A stretch of DNA of 64,000 nt from DATBGO01 sp963695645 (GCA_963695645.1 CAVOHC010000012.1:1488001-1552000), one strand, 5' to 3'. Positions 34,209 to 42,468 are shown, counted from the stretch's first letter. Notes: generated by a model not told the origin, from the sequence alone. Translations and numbers: made by a program.

Positions 34209-35156
34209 GTGCCGGACAAGGCGATCCGGCTGCAGCGGACCGGGCAGGCGGTGCAGCGCCAGCAGCGGCCAGTCATGCTCGCCATCGCGGGCGACAGCGC
34301 CGCCGGCAAGACGACGCTGACCCGGGGGATCGTGGCGGCGCTCGGAGCAGACCGGGCCACCGCTATCTGCGTCGACGACTACCACCGCTACGACCGGGAG
34401 GAGCGCCGCGACGTCCCGTTCACGGTGCTGCATCCGGACTGCAACTACGTCGAGATCATGGAGCAGCACCTGCAGCTGCTAGCCCTCGGCCGGCCCGTCC
34501 TGAAGCCCGGCTACGACCATTCGACCGGCCAGCTGGCACGCCCGGTCCTGGTAGAGCCGCGCGACTTCGTGATCGTCGAGGGACTGCTGCCGCTGCACAC
34601 CAAGCTGGCCAGGGCTTGCTTTGACATCACCGTCTACCTCGACCCGCCGGAGGAGATCCGGCGAAAGTGGAAGCTGCAGCGCGACTGCGCGGAGCGCGGC
34701 TATACGCAGCACCAGGTGCTGCGCGAGCTTGACCGCAGGGAGCCCGACTCCGCCGCGTATATCAGGCCGCAGCGGCAGTGGGCGGACATCTGCATCAGGT
34801 TCGCGCCCATCGCGGGCCACGGCACCCCGGAGGGCACACCCCTGTCGGCCGAGATCCTGCTCCGCCCGACCGTCCAGCATCCCGACCTGTCCGGTGTGCT
34901 CACCGACGACGACCGGCGCACCCTGCACCTGAAGCTGATCAGGGACCTCGACCGCAGGCCGGTGGATGCGCTGCACGTGCACGGTTACGCGCCGCGCGAG
35001 GACTCAAGGATCGTGGCGAAGACCATCTGGGAGCAGCTGTCCATGGACGCGCCGCTGCCGGAGATGCTCGGCGTACTCGCCGACGGCAGGCGCAGCGAGC
35101 CCCTCGCGATCGCCCAGCTGCTGCTCGTCTGGCATCTCTACGAAGCCCTGACATGA
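34209..35156 (+). CDS. prk: Phosphoribulokinase
   Basis: Makes ribulose-1,5-bisphosphate, the RuBisCO substrate. About 315 residues: Walker A AIAGDSAAGKTTLTRG near residue 25, CVDDYHRYDREERRDV, LHPDCNYVEIMEQHL, the phosphate-binding LKPGYDHSTG and a VIVEGLLPLHT strand. EIRRKWKLQRDCAERGYT and DRREPDSAAYIRPQRQWADI are typical of actinobacterial PRK. The start is taken at a GTG coupled to a short upstream frame; earlier in-frame starts (34113) exist but have no conserved sequence. It stands on the opposite strand from cbbLS, converging on them across a two-component system. Confidence 0.93.
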   Translation: MPDKAIRLQRTGQAVQRQQRPVMLAIAGDSAAGKTTLTRGIVAALGADRATAICVDDYHRYDREERRDVPFTVLHPDCNYVEIMEQHLQLLALGRPVLKPGYDHSTGQLARPVLVEPRDFVIVEGLLPLHTKLARACFDITVYLDPPEEIRRKWKLQRDCAERGYTQHQVLRELDRREPDSAAYIRPQRQWADICIRFAPIAGHGTPEGTPLSAEILLRPTVQHPDLSGVLTDDDRRTLHLKLIRDLDRRPVDALHVHGYAPREDSRIVAKTIWEQLSMDAPLPEMLGVLADGRRSEPLAIAQLLLVWHLYEALT

Positions 35157-35216
35157 GGAACATAACGGGATGCAGTGGACCGGGGCAGGGTGGCCGCGGA
35201 TGGGTACTTTGCTGAC

Positions 35217-35885
35217 ATGGGCACAGCGACGCATCGGCCGCTGCGGCTGGTGATTGTCGACGATCACCAGATGGTGCTCGACGGCCTCAAGGCGATGCTC
35301 CGGCCCTATCACGAGCAGGTCGAGATTGTCGCCGAGTCCAGCGACGCCGAGGAGGCCACGGCCCTGGTAGCCGAGCAGAAGCCGGATGTGGTACTGCTCG
35401 ACGTGCGCCTGCGGGGGATCAGCGGCCTTGATCTTTGTACCGAGATCCGAACCCGCGTGCCTGACTGCCGGGTCGTCTTCCTGACGGTCTATGACGACGA
35501 GCAGTACCTGTATCAGGCCCTTCGCGTCGGGGCCGCGGGCTACCTGCTGAAGCGGATCCGCGGCGGCGAACTCGTCGATCAGCTGCGGCGGATATGCGAG
35601 GGCGAGGTCCTCATCGATCCGGCACTGGCCGGCCGGGTGGCGCTGTCCGCGGCCAGGCTGCACAGCGGGGAGTTCTGGCCCGGCGCGCACCTCGGGCTGA
35701 CCCAGCGGGAGAGCGAGGTGCTGTCGCTGCTGGTCGCCGGCCTGACCAACCGGGCAATCGCCGCCAAGCTCATGGTCAGCGAGGAGACCATCAAGACGCA
35801 CTCCAGGGGGATCTACCGCAAGCTCGGTGTCTCCGACCGGGCCGCGGCGGTTACCGTTGCGCTGCGCGAGGGAGTCTTCCATTGA
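35217..35885 (+). CDS. NarL/LuxR-type response regulator
   Basis: About 222 residues. Receiver domain with VIVDDHQ acidic pocket, phospho-acceptor Asp62 in VVLLDVRLRG, Thr in VVFLTVYDD and Lys in YLLKRIRGG; the C-terminal LuxR helix-turn-helix is LTQRESEVLSLLVAGLTNRA then MVSEETIKTHSRGIYRKLGV. The ATG chosen sits just before the receiver; an in-frame GTG lies at 35175. It lies 60 bases after prk and its stop overlaps the histidine kinase start (TTGA), so the pair is one unit. A role in controlling carbon fixation is inferred from position only. Confidence 0.92.
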   Translation: MGTATHRPLRLVIVDDHQMVLDGLKAMLRPYHEQVEIVAESSDAEEATALVAEQKPDVVLLDVRLRGISGLDLCTEIRTRVPDCRVVFLTVYDDEQYLYQALRVGAAGYLLKRIRGGELVDQLRRICEGEVLIDPALAGRVALSAARLHSGEFWPGAHLGLTQRESEVLSLLVAGLTNRAIAAKLMVSEETIKTHSRGIYRKLGVSDRAAAVTVALREGVFH

Positions 35886-37159
35886 CGGGGCCATGGCTGA
35901 GCGGAGCCGACGCGGAGCGTGAGGCGCAGCTGCTATCCCGGGTTATCGAGACCATCTCGGCGGGCCTCGACCTCGACCGCATCCTGCAGGGCGTGGCGAC
36001 CCTGGTGACCGAGACCACCGGGACCGACGTCTGCTTTGTCCACCTGATCGACGAGCGGGGACGAAAGCTGCAGCTGCGCGGTGCGACGCCGCCGTTTGAC
36101 GGGCTGGTCGGGAAGATCGAGCTCGTTATCGGCGAGGGCGTGGCCGGCTGGGTGGCCGACCACGGCGAGCCAGCCGTCATCGTGGACGACAAGACCGCAG
36201 ACCCCAGGTACCGGTACATCCCGGCGCTGCGCGGCGAGGAGTACACCTCCATGGTGTCGGTCCCCGTCGTGACCCCGATGGGTCACCTGGTAGGTGTGCT
36301 CAACGTGCATACCAAGGTCCGGCGCGAGTTCGGCCCTGCCGACGTGGACCTGCTCAGGTCGGTGGCGGGCCTGGTGGCCGGGGCCATCGAGAACGCCAGG
36401 TTGCACACCAGGCTGGCGGAACGGGAGGAGGCGCTGGAACGGTTCGCCGAGCGGATGGTGGAGTGGCAGGAGCAGGAGCGCCGTCGCCTGGCCGGCGAGA
36501 TCCATGACGGGATCAGCCAGCGGATCGTCAGCCTCTTCTTCCATTTGTCAGCGGCCGCTGACGCGATCCCTGACCTGCCCGATATCGCGGCCGAGCAGGT
36601 GGCACGGGCGCAGGAACTTGCCGCGGCGGCGCTGGATGAGACGCGGTCGGCCATCGCCGGACTGCGCCCGCCGGTCCTTGACGACCTCGGCCTCGCGGCC
36701 AGCCTGGAGAGCCTCGGCCATTCGTTTCCCTGGCTGAAGGTCGAGGTCCAGGCGGCCGACGGCCGGCTCGCCGAGCATGTGCAGACAGCCGTCTACCGGA
36801 CAGCACAGGAAGCATTGCAGAACGCGGCCAAGCACGCCGATGCGCAATTCGTGCGGGTCCGCCTCTACCAGCACAAAGAGCGGGTCGTGCTGGAAGTGAG
36901 CGATGACGGCAGCGGGTTCGATGTGGCTGCGGCCGGCGGGGCTGGGCCGGCCTTTCCTGGCGGATCCGGCGGTCCTGGTGGTCCGGGAGATGCTGGCGGT
37001 CCTGGCCCGGCCAGCGGGACCGGCGGGCCCACCGGCTTCGGGCTGCCGGGAATGGCCGAGCGCGCCGAACTGCTTGGCGGGGCGCTGGAACTGGTCAGCG
37101 CCCCCGGCCGCGGGACCACCGTGCGGCTGGTTATCCCGCTCGAGCCGCCGGCGGCCTGA
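35882..37159 (+). CDS. GAF-domain sensor histidine kinase (HisKA_3 type)
   Basis: About 425 residues, no membrane segment, so a cytoplasmic sensor. An N-terminal GAF domain (residues about 20-165, with VGKIELVIGEGVAGWVADHG and VSVPVVTPMGHLVGVLNVH) is followed by the HisKA_3 dimerisation part with phospho-acceptor His in RRRLAGEIHDGISQRI (near residue 207) and a HATPase domain (EALQNAAKHA, VSDDGSGF, GFGLPGMAERAELLGG). A Gly/Pro-rich insert of about 30 residues separates the two ATP-binding boxes. The TTG start overlaps the regulator stop. GAF kinases of this group can bind heme or sense redox; the ligand here is unknown. Confidence 0.92.
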   Translation: MTGPWLSGADAEREAQLLSRVIETISAGLDLDRILQGVATLVTETTGTDVCFVHLIDERGRKLQLRGATPPFDGLVGKIELVIGEGVAGWVADHGEPAVIVDDKTADPRYRYIPALRGEEYTSMVSVPVVTPMGHLVGVLNVHTKVRREFGPADVDLLRSVAGLVAGAIENARLHTRLAEREEALERFAERMVEWQEQERRRLAGEIHDGISQRIVSLFFHLSAAADAIPDLPDIAAEQVARAQELAAAALDETRSAIAGLRPPVLDDLGLAASLESLGHSFPWLKVEVQAADGRLAEHVQTAVYRTAQEALQNAAKHADAQFVRVRLYQHKERVVLEVSDDGSGFDVAAAGGAGPAFPGGSGGPGGPGDAGGPGPASGTGGPTGFGLPGMAERAELLGGALELVSAPGRGTTVRLVIPLEPPAA

Positions 37160-37235
37160 TCAACAGGGCCCGCCGCGGGGTGACGCGGCGGCGATCGCTG
37201 CCCTTGCCCGGCCCCTGATCAGCCGACGCCGGGCC

Positions 37236-37323
37236 CCTGGTCAGCGGGCGCCGGGTGCCTGGTCAGCGGGCGCCGGGTGCCTGGTCAGCGGGCGCCGGGT
37301 GCCTGGTCAGCGGGTGCCGGTGG
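37236..37323. repeat. Four tandem copies of a 22-bp unit at the 3' end of cbbX
   Basis: CCTGGTCAGCGGGCGCCGGGTG occurs at 37236, 37258 and 37280, with a variant at 37302. Each unit contains a minus-strand TGA, and the cbbX stop is the one in the third copy. Since 22 is not a multiple of three, copy number changes the cbbX C-terminus. Confidence 0.9.
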
Positions 37324-38394
37324 CTGGCCGGCTGCGCCCGGCGGGGTGTCGGCGAAGACCCGGCTGGCACGCACGTCCGCGGCGCTGATCTCCATCAGGT
37401 CGTCCCTGGCGATCAGGCCGCCCGCCGTGACCAGCCGCCTGGCCTGGCGCAGCCGCATCCGGTCGATGGCGTTCCTGATGCTCCTGGCGTTGGAGAACCG
37501 CGGCTGCTGCATTCGCAGCGCCACGTATTCGCGGAAAGCTGCCTGTGCATCGGGGGAGAGCCGGTACTGCTCCCGCTCCAGCATGAGGTCGGCGATCTGG
37601 ACCAGCTCATCCAGCGAAAAGTCGGGAAAGTCGATGTTGTGAGCGATCCGAGAGGCCATGCCCGGGTTGGACCTGAAGAACACGTCCATCCGGTCGGCGT
37701 AGCCGGCCAGGATCACCACGAGGTCCTCCCGGTTAGCCTCCATGAACTGCAGCAGGATCTCGATGGCCTCCTGGCCATAGTCGCGCTCGTTCTCCGGCCG
37801 GTACAGGTAGTAGGCCTCGTCGATGAGGAGCACGCCGCCCATCGCCCGCTTGAGCACTTCCTTGGTCTTGGGCGCGGTGTGGCCGACGTACTGGCCGACC
37901 AGGTCGTCGCGGGTCACGCTGACCAGCTGACCCTTGCGCAGGTAGCCAAGTTCGCGCAGCAGCTTGCCCATGTGCATGGCGACGGTGGTCTTGCCGGTGC
38001 CCGGGCTGCCGGTGAAGCACATGTGCAAGCTTGGCCGTGACGAGGTAAGCCCGTACCGCTGCCGGAGCCTGTCGATGAGCAGCAGCGCGGCGATCTCCCT
38101 GACCCGGTCCTTGACCGGGGCAAGCCCGACGAACTCGCTGTCGAACTCGTCGAGCATCTGCGTGATCCGGCGCGCCTGCTGCTCCGCGGCCAGCTCGACG
38201 CGGGCGTCCGGGGCCAGTGGTTCCAGGCCGTCTGGCTGGGCCGCCTGCTCGTCGGCGAAGCCGGCCGCGCCGCCGCCAGCCGCGCCCGGCTCGCCAGCGC
38301 CGGCCGGGCGGGCGGCACCGGATGGCCCGGCCTTCGCGCTGCCCGGTGCGGGCATCGCGAAGCCGCGCGGGGGTGGCTCGGCCGGCCTGGTCAT
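37285..38394 (-). CDS. cbbX: RuBisCO activase CbbX (AAA+)
   Basis: ATP-driven remodeller that frees red-type RuBisCO from inhibitory sugar phosphates by acting on the large-subunit C-terminus. 369 residues. Core motifs: Walker A FTGSPGTGKTTVAMHMGKLL (residues about 127-146), the KGQLVSVTRDDLVGQYVGHT pore-side region, Walker B GGVLLIDEAYYLYRPENERD and sensor ILAGYADRM. An N-terminal Pro/Ala/Gly extension of about 75 residues is longer than in proteobacterial CbbX. The 3' end lies in a 22-bp tandem repeat. The start overlaps the cbbS stop (ATGA), and the gene converges on the histidine kinase gene. Confidence 0.95.
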   Translation of the reverse strand: MTRPAEPPPRGFAMPAPGSAKAGPSGAARPAGAGEPGAAGGGAAGFADEQAAQPDGLEPLAPDARVELAAEQQARRITQMLDEFDSEFVGLAPVKDRVREIAALLLIDRLRQRYGLTSSRPSLHMCFTGSPGTGKTTVAMHMGKLLRELGYLRKGQLVSVTRDDLVGQYVGHTAPKTKEVLKRAMGGVLLIDEAYYLYRPENERDYGQEAIEILLQFMEANREDLVVILAGYADRMDVFFRSNPGMASRIAHNIDFPDFSLDELVQIADLMLEREQYRLSPDAQAAFREYVALRMQQPRFSNARSIRNAIDRMRLRQARRLVTAGGLIARDDLMEISAADVRASRVFADTPPGAAGQPPAPADQAPGAR

Positions 38395-38843
38395 CCGCTG
38401 TCGCGCGCCCCGCCGGATCCGTTGCCGGCGTAGCGCTCACCGGTGGGCCGCTCGGTGGCGTAGGAATGCAGCGTGTAACGGATCTGCCGGTCCGCGCCCT
38501 CCTGCCGGTCCAGCCGGAACCCCGGCTCGGTGCTCGGCCGGTTCACGATAAAGCTGAGCGCGGTTGTCTGCCGGCCCAGCCTCGCATCGTAAGCCACCAC
38601 CTTGATGTAGTGGTCGGGGTAGGCGGACCGGCACCCCGCGACCTCGTGCATGCCCGCGGACGCGTCGGAGATCTCGAACATCGGCAGGCCCCACATGTCC
38701 CAGATGACATTGCGCGGGTGCGGGTCGTCGGTGAACTCGACCGCTATCGCCCAGCCCTGGTCGATGGCGTACTGGATCTGCGCCGCTATCTCATCGTCAG
38801 TGAAGTCGGGCAGGTAGGAGAACGTGCCCTGGGTTATCCGCAT
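38391..38843 (-). CDS. cbbS: RuBisCO small subunit
   Basis: 150 residues. GTFSYLPDFTDDEIAAQIQY at the N-terminus, then GWAIAVEFTDDPHPRN, VIWDMWGLPMFEI and HYIKVVAYDARLGRQTTALS are typical of the red-type small subunit, including the C-terminal hairpin extension. Preceded by AGGAGCC, 54 bases after the cbbL stop. It overlaps cbbX at its 3' end. Confidence 0.96.
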   Translation of the reverse strand: MRITQGTFSYLPDFTDDEIAAQIQYAIDQGWAIAVEFTDDPHPRNVIWDMWGLPMFEISDASAGMHEVAGCRSAYPDHYIKVVAYDARLGRQTTALSFIVNRPSTEPGFRLDRQEGADRQIRYTLHSYATERPTGERYAGNGSGGARDSG

Positions 38844-38897
38844 GATGGCTCCTGGTGGCTCAGCGGGCGGCGGGAAGGCTCGCGGTGGGCGGCCGCG

Positions 38898-40334
38898 TCA
38901 GCTGGTCGGCGTGACGACGACATCCGGCGTATCCGTGGACTCGTAGTTGAAGGTGATGTCGCCCCAGGTGTCCAGGGCCACCTGCAGCGGCTGGCAGTGC
39001 TTGGCGGCCTCGGCCAGGATCTGCTCGCCCTCGCGGACGAAGTCACGGCCCTCGTTGCGTGCCTTGATCATGGCCTCGGTGGCTACCCGGTTCGCGGTGG
39101 CACCGGCCGAGATGCCCAGCGGGTGGCCGATCGTGCCGCCGCCGAACTGCAGGATCACGTCCTCGCCCAGGTAGTCGAGCAGCTGGTGCATCTGGCCGGC
39201 GTGGATGCCGCCCGATGCGACCGGCATGGTCCCCGGCATGGATCCCCAGTCCTGGTCGAAGTAGATGCCCTGGCCCAGGTTGACCGGGATGTGCGAGTCG
39301 CGAAGCGTGTCGTAGTAGCCGCGGACCATGGCCGGGTCGCCTTCCAGCTTGCCGACGACGGTTCCGGCGTGGATGTGGTCGACCCCGATCAGGCGGCACC
39401 ACTTCGAGATCACCCGGAAGCTCACGCCATGGGTCTTCTGGCGGGTGTAGGTGCCGTGACCGGCACGGTGCAGGTGCAGGATGACGCCGTTGCTCCTGGC
39501 CCACCGTGCCATCGAGTGCATGGCGGTATAACCGATCGTCAGGTCGATCATGACGATGATGCTGCCGAGTTCCTTGGCGAAGTCGGCGCGCTCGTACATG
39601 TCCTCCATGGTCGCGGCGGTGACGTTGAGATAGTGCCCCTTGATCTCGCCGGTCCGCTCCTGCGCCCGGTTGACCGCCTCCATCGTGAACAGGTAGCGGT
39701 CACGCCAGCGCATGAACGGCTGGGAGTTGATGTTCTCGTCGTCCTTGGTGAAGTCGAGCCCGCCGCGCAGCGCCTCATAGACGACGCGCCCGTAGTTGCG
39801 CGCGGACAAGCCGAGCTTGGGCTTGGTGGTGGCACCCAGCAGCGGCCTGCCGTACTTGTTCAGGTACTCGCGCTCCATGACGATGCCGTGCGGCGGCCCC
39901 TGGAACGTCTTCACGTAGGTCAGCGGGATCCGCATGTCCTCGAGGCGCAGCGCGCGCAGGGCCTTGAAGCCGAACACGTTGCCGATGATGGACGAGGTCA
40001 GGTTCGGGATGGAGCCTTCCTCGAACAAGTCGATGTCATAGGCGATGTAGGCGATGTACTCGCCCTCGCGGCCGGGCACGGGATCCACCCGGTAGCACTT
40101 GGCCTGGTAGTGCTCGTAGGCGGTGAGGCGGTCGGTCCAGACCACGGTCCAGGTCGCCGTCGAGGACTCGCCGGCCACCGCGGCGCCGGCCTCCTCAGGC
40201 GGCACGCCAGGCTGCGGGGAGATCCGGAACGCCGCCAGCACGTCGGTGTCTTTTGGCACGTAGTCGGGCTCGTAGTAGCCCATTTCCGCGTACGGGATAA
40301 CGCCGGCATTCCAGCGCCCCTGCCGTTCCGCCAT
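38898..40334 (-). CDS. cbbL: RuBisCO large subunit, form I red-type
   Basis: Carboxylates ribulose-1,5-bisphosphate. 478 residues from an ATG preceded by GGAGGA. Active-site residues all visible: Lys171 and Lys173 (TTKPKLG), the carbamylated Lys197 with Asp199 and Glu200 (DFTKDDEN), HLHRAGHGTYTRQ, loop 6 GTVVGKLEGD and ASGGIHAGQMH. The C-terminal ALDTWGDITFNYESTDTPDV and the linked cbbX mark the red-type (IC/IE-like) lineage rather than the green type. Catalytic competence is expected. First gene of cbbL-cbbS-cbbX. Confidence 0.97.
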   Translation of the reverse strand: MAERQGRWNAGVIPYAEMGYYEPDYVPKDTDVLAAFRISPQPGVPPEEAGAAVAGESSTATWTVVWTDRLTAYEHYQAKCYRVDPVPGREGEYIAYIAYDIDLFEEGSIPNLTSSIIGNVFGFKALRALRLEDMRIPLTYVKTFQGPPHGIVMEREYLNKYGRPLLGATTKPKLGLSARNYGRVVYEALRGGLDFTKDDENINSQPFMRWRDRYLFTMEAVNRAQERTGEIKGHYLNVTAATMEDMYERADFAKELGSIIVMIDLTIGYTAMHSMARWARSNGVILHLHRAGHGTYTRQKTHGVSFRVISKWCRLIGVDHIHAGTVVGKLEGDPAMVRGYYDTLRDSHIPVNLGQGIYFDQDWGSMPGTMPVASGGIHAGQMHQLLDYLGEDVILQFGGGTIGHPLGISAGATANRVATEAMIKARNEGRDFVREGEQILAEAAKHCQPLQVALDTWGDITFNYESTDTPDVVVTPTS

Positions 40335-40389
40335 AATTCCTCCGTCTGGTTGCCCTGCATCCCACGATGCCAGCCCGGGCCATCGCCTG

Positions 40390-40418
40390 TCTATTGAGAG
40401 TTTCACAAATATCGTCAA
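40390..40418 (-). promoter_or_regulatory. Probable cbbL promoter
   Basis: On the minus strand, TTGACG (40413-40418) is followed after 17 bases by AATAGA (40390-40395), 56 bases upstream of the cbbL start. Next to the -35 element is an imperfect dyad TTAAG-N6-CTTGA, a possible LysR (CbbR) contact. The decamer CAATAGACAG that includes the -10 element recurs in front of cbbR. Confidence 0.5.
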
Positions 40419-40445
40419 GTCCGGGCTTAAGAGACGAATCGCGGC

Positions 40446-41345
40446 TCACCCGCGTTCCTGCCGGTGGAAGCCGCCGTCCCGGAGCATGAGGGCTAGCAGC
40501 CGAGCAGCCGTGGCGGGCAGCTCGCCGGGATGGGCCACCAGATACCAGTCACGGTGCAGCGGCGTGCCAGGGACTTCCAGCTCCGCGAGCCGCCCGGCGG
40601 CCAGCTCGGCGGCGGCCGCGTCGCGCGACACCAGGGTGACGCCGAGGCCGACGCTGGCTGATTCGCGGATTGCGCCGTTGGAGCCGACCGTCAGGGTCAG
40701 CGGCGCCAGGCCGAGGTCGGCCAGCAGTGCTTCGGTGCTGGTCCGCGTTCCCGAGCCGAGTTCACGCAGCAGCCAGGTCTGGCGGGACAGCCAGGGCAGC
40801 AACTCGGCGGCCGGGGCCGCGTCCGCGAGCTCAGGCGACGCGACCACGACGAGCTGATGCGCCCGCACCGCATGCACCTGCACGTCCCAGCCTGGCTCCG
40901 GGCGCCCGCCAAGTACCAGGTCCACCTGATGATGATCGAGGAGCGCACCGACTCGTTCCCTGTTGCCCGCCTCGAGCAGCACGCCGATCTTCGGATGCAG
41001 CCGCCTGAAGCCGCTGAGCAGCCCGGGGACTATCTGTTCCGCCGCAGTGGTCACCGCCGCGATGCGAAGCTCGCCTCGGTCGGGATCAGCCGCGGTGACG
41101 GCCGCCCGGTGCGCCTCGTCCAGCAGGCCGAGGCCCCTGCGGACGTACCGCGCGTATTCCTCGCCTGCCTTGGTCAGGCGCAGGCCCCGGCCATCCGGGC
41201 GCAGCAGCTGCAGCGCGAGCGACTTCTGCAGGGCACCGAGCGACGCAGAGACGGCCGCCTGTGTTACCACGAGTTCTTCCGCCGCGGCGCGGACCGACCC
41301 GGTCTCGGCTACGGCGAGGAAGGTCCGAAGCTGGTTCAGCGTCAC
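40446..41345 (-). CDS. cbbR: LysR-type regulator of carbon fixation (CbbR)
   Basis: 299 residues. The N-terminal winged helix (TLNQLRTFLAVAETGSVRAA then VTQAAVSASLGALQKSL) is followed by a periplasmic-binding-fold effector domain (GELRIAAVTTAAEQIVPGLL; NGAIRESASVGLGVTLVSR). The GTG follows GGAG at nine bases; an upstream frame to 41516 is not conserved. Assignment as CbbR rests on position directly upstream of cbbL. Unlike the usual divergent arrangement, it reads in the same direction as cbbL, 111 bases before it. Confidence 0.88.
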   Translation of the reverse strand: MTLNQLRTFLAVAETGSVRAAAEELVVTQAAVSASLGALQKSLALQLLRPDGRGLRLTKAGEEYARYVRRGLGLLDEAHRAAVTAADPDRGELRIAAVTTAAEQIVPGLLSGFRRLHPKIGVLLEAGNRERVGALLDHHQVDLVLGGRPEPGWDVQVHAVRAHQLVVVASPELADAAPAAELLPWLSRQTWLLRELGSGTRTSTEALLADLGLAPLTLTVGSNGAIRESASVGLGVTLVSRDAAAAELAAGRLAELEVPGTPLHRDWYLVAHPGELPATAARLLALMLRDGGFHRQERG

Positions 41346-41394
41346 AATGGGTGGCTCCGACGGCAAGAATTCATAAGCCTGGCGCAATAGACAG

Positions 41395-41407
41395 TGACTA
41401 ACTCTTA
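41395..41407. promoter_or_regulatory. TNA-N7-TNA motif upstream of cbbR
   Basis: TGA-CTAACTC-TTA matches the CbbR half-site pattern TNA-N7-TNA known from other bacteria. It lies about 50 bases upstream of the cbbR start and next to CAATAGACAG (41386-41395), which also occurs at the cbbL promoter. It may serve autoregulation. Confidence 0.4.
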
Positions 41408-41558
41408 AGGACAGCATAGATGATCGCTGGATGACGCCCGCCGGGACCGGCTCTGGCGATGACGCCATCGGCACTGGCAACAGCAGCGATGGCAGGCCGC
41501 TGCTGTCAGTCCGCACCGTGTGCCGTCGCTGCTGTTGCCGAAATGCGCCGCGGCCCGA

Positions 41559-42347
41559 TCAGGCCCGCGAGTAGAACGGGATGGCGCTGGCGGCCACCCA
41601 CTGGTCGACGGTGTCGGGCTCGCCTTCGCCGGGGAACGTCACATCGATGGGGAAGAACGGCTGGCCTGGCGCCGCCGAGGCGGCGCGCTCGACCACATCG
41701 AGGACGGCGCGCTGGGCGGCCGTGTCGGCGGGGTCATCCAGCGCGACCGAGATGACCAGGCCGGCGCCGCCGAACTTGACCGAAAGCCAGGCGGTGGCCG
41801 CCTCCCTGGCGGCATGAACCTGGCCAAGGCCGAAGCGAAGCGCCGCGAGCAGCTCCTCGGGCTCGGCGGGTGGCGGCCCGACGCTGATCCCTTCGGCGAT
41901 GTCGACTGCACGGGCAGCGGCCAGGTATGCCACGCCCGCCGGGTAGACAGGTACGCTCACCTCTCCGCCGGGGTTCAGCGCGATGCCCAGTGCAGGCGGC
42001 AGCAGCCTGGCTAGCGCGGCGGCGGGCACGACGACGTGCGGTACCACCGGAGGGGGCTCGTCCTGGGCCGGCCAGGAAGACCGGAGCAGCCGGTCTGCCG
42101 ATGTGTACGCGGGCACGAACTCGCTGCCCAGGTAGATGACGGTCGGCAGGTTGACGGCAGAACCGTCAGTCACCGGACGGCCGTCATCGGCGAGCGGCAG
42201 CCAGAGCCTGCCGTGGCTGAGGGCCTCAAGGAGATCGCCGATCCGGCCGGCCGCCCTGGTCGCCGCGGCGAAGGCGCGCTCGACCGCCGCATCAGCGCCG
42301 AGTTCATGCTCCGGCGTGACAGTCTTGTCATCCATGATGATCGTCAT
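41559..42347 (-). CDS. SseB-like protein
   Basis: About 262 residues with an N-terminal SseB domain (LLEALSHGRLWLPLADDGRP, VIYLGSEFVPAYTSADRLL) and an SseB C-terminal domain (GQPFFPIDVTFPGEGEPDTV then DQWVAASAIPFYSRA). SseB overproduction gives enhanced serine sensitivity in E. coli; the actual role is not settled. The start is an ATG seven bases after AGGAC. Divergent from the acVLRF1 gene with a 121-base promoter region. Confidence 0.8.
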   Translation of the reverse strand: MTIIMDDKTVTPEHELGADAAVERAFAAATRAAGRIGDLLEALSHGRLWLPLADDGRPVTDGSAVNLPTVIYLGSEFVPAYTSADRLLRSSWPAQDEPPPVVPHVVVPAAALARLLPPALGIALNPGGEVSVPVYPAGVAYLAAARAVDIAEGISVGPPPAEPEELLAALRFGLGQVHAAREAATAWLSVKFGGAGLVISVALDDPADTAAQRAVLDVVERAASAAPGQPFFPIDVTFPGEGEPDTVDQWVAASAIPFYSRA

Positions 42348-42468
42348 GCCGGCGTCCTGGCCGTCCCGGCCGGCGGGGACGACACGATGGCCCATTGGCG
42401 GCTGACGCGGCGCTGGCACGAACCCTGGATTCACGTGACGGATAGTAAGCGATCAGAGGCGGTACGTA

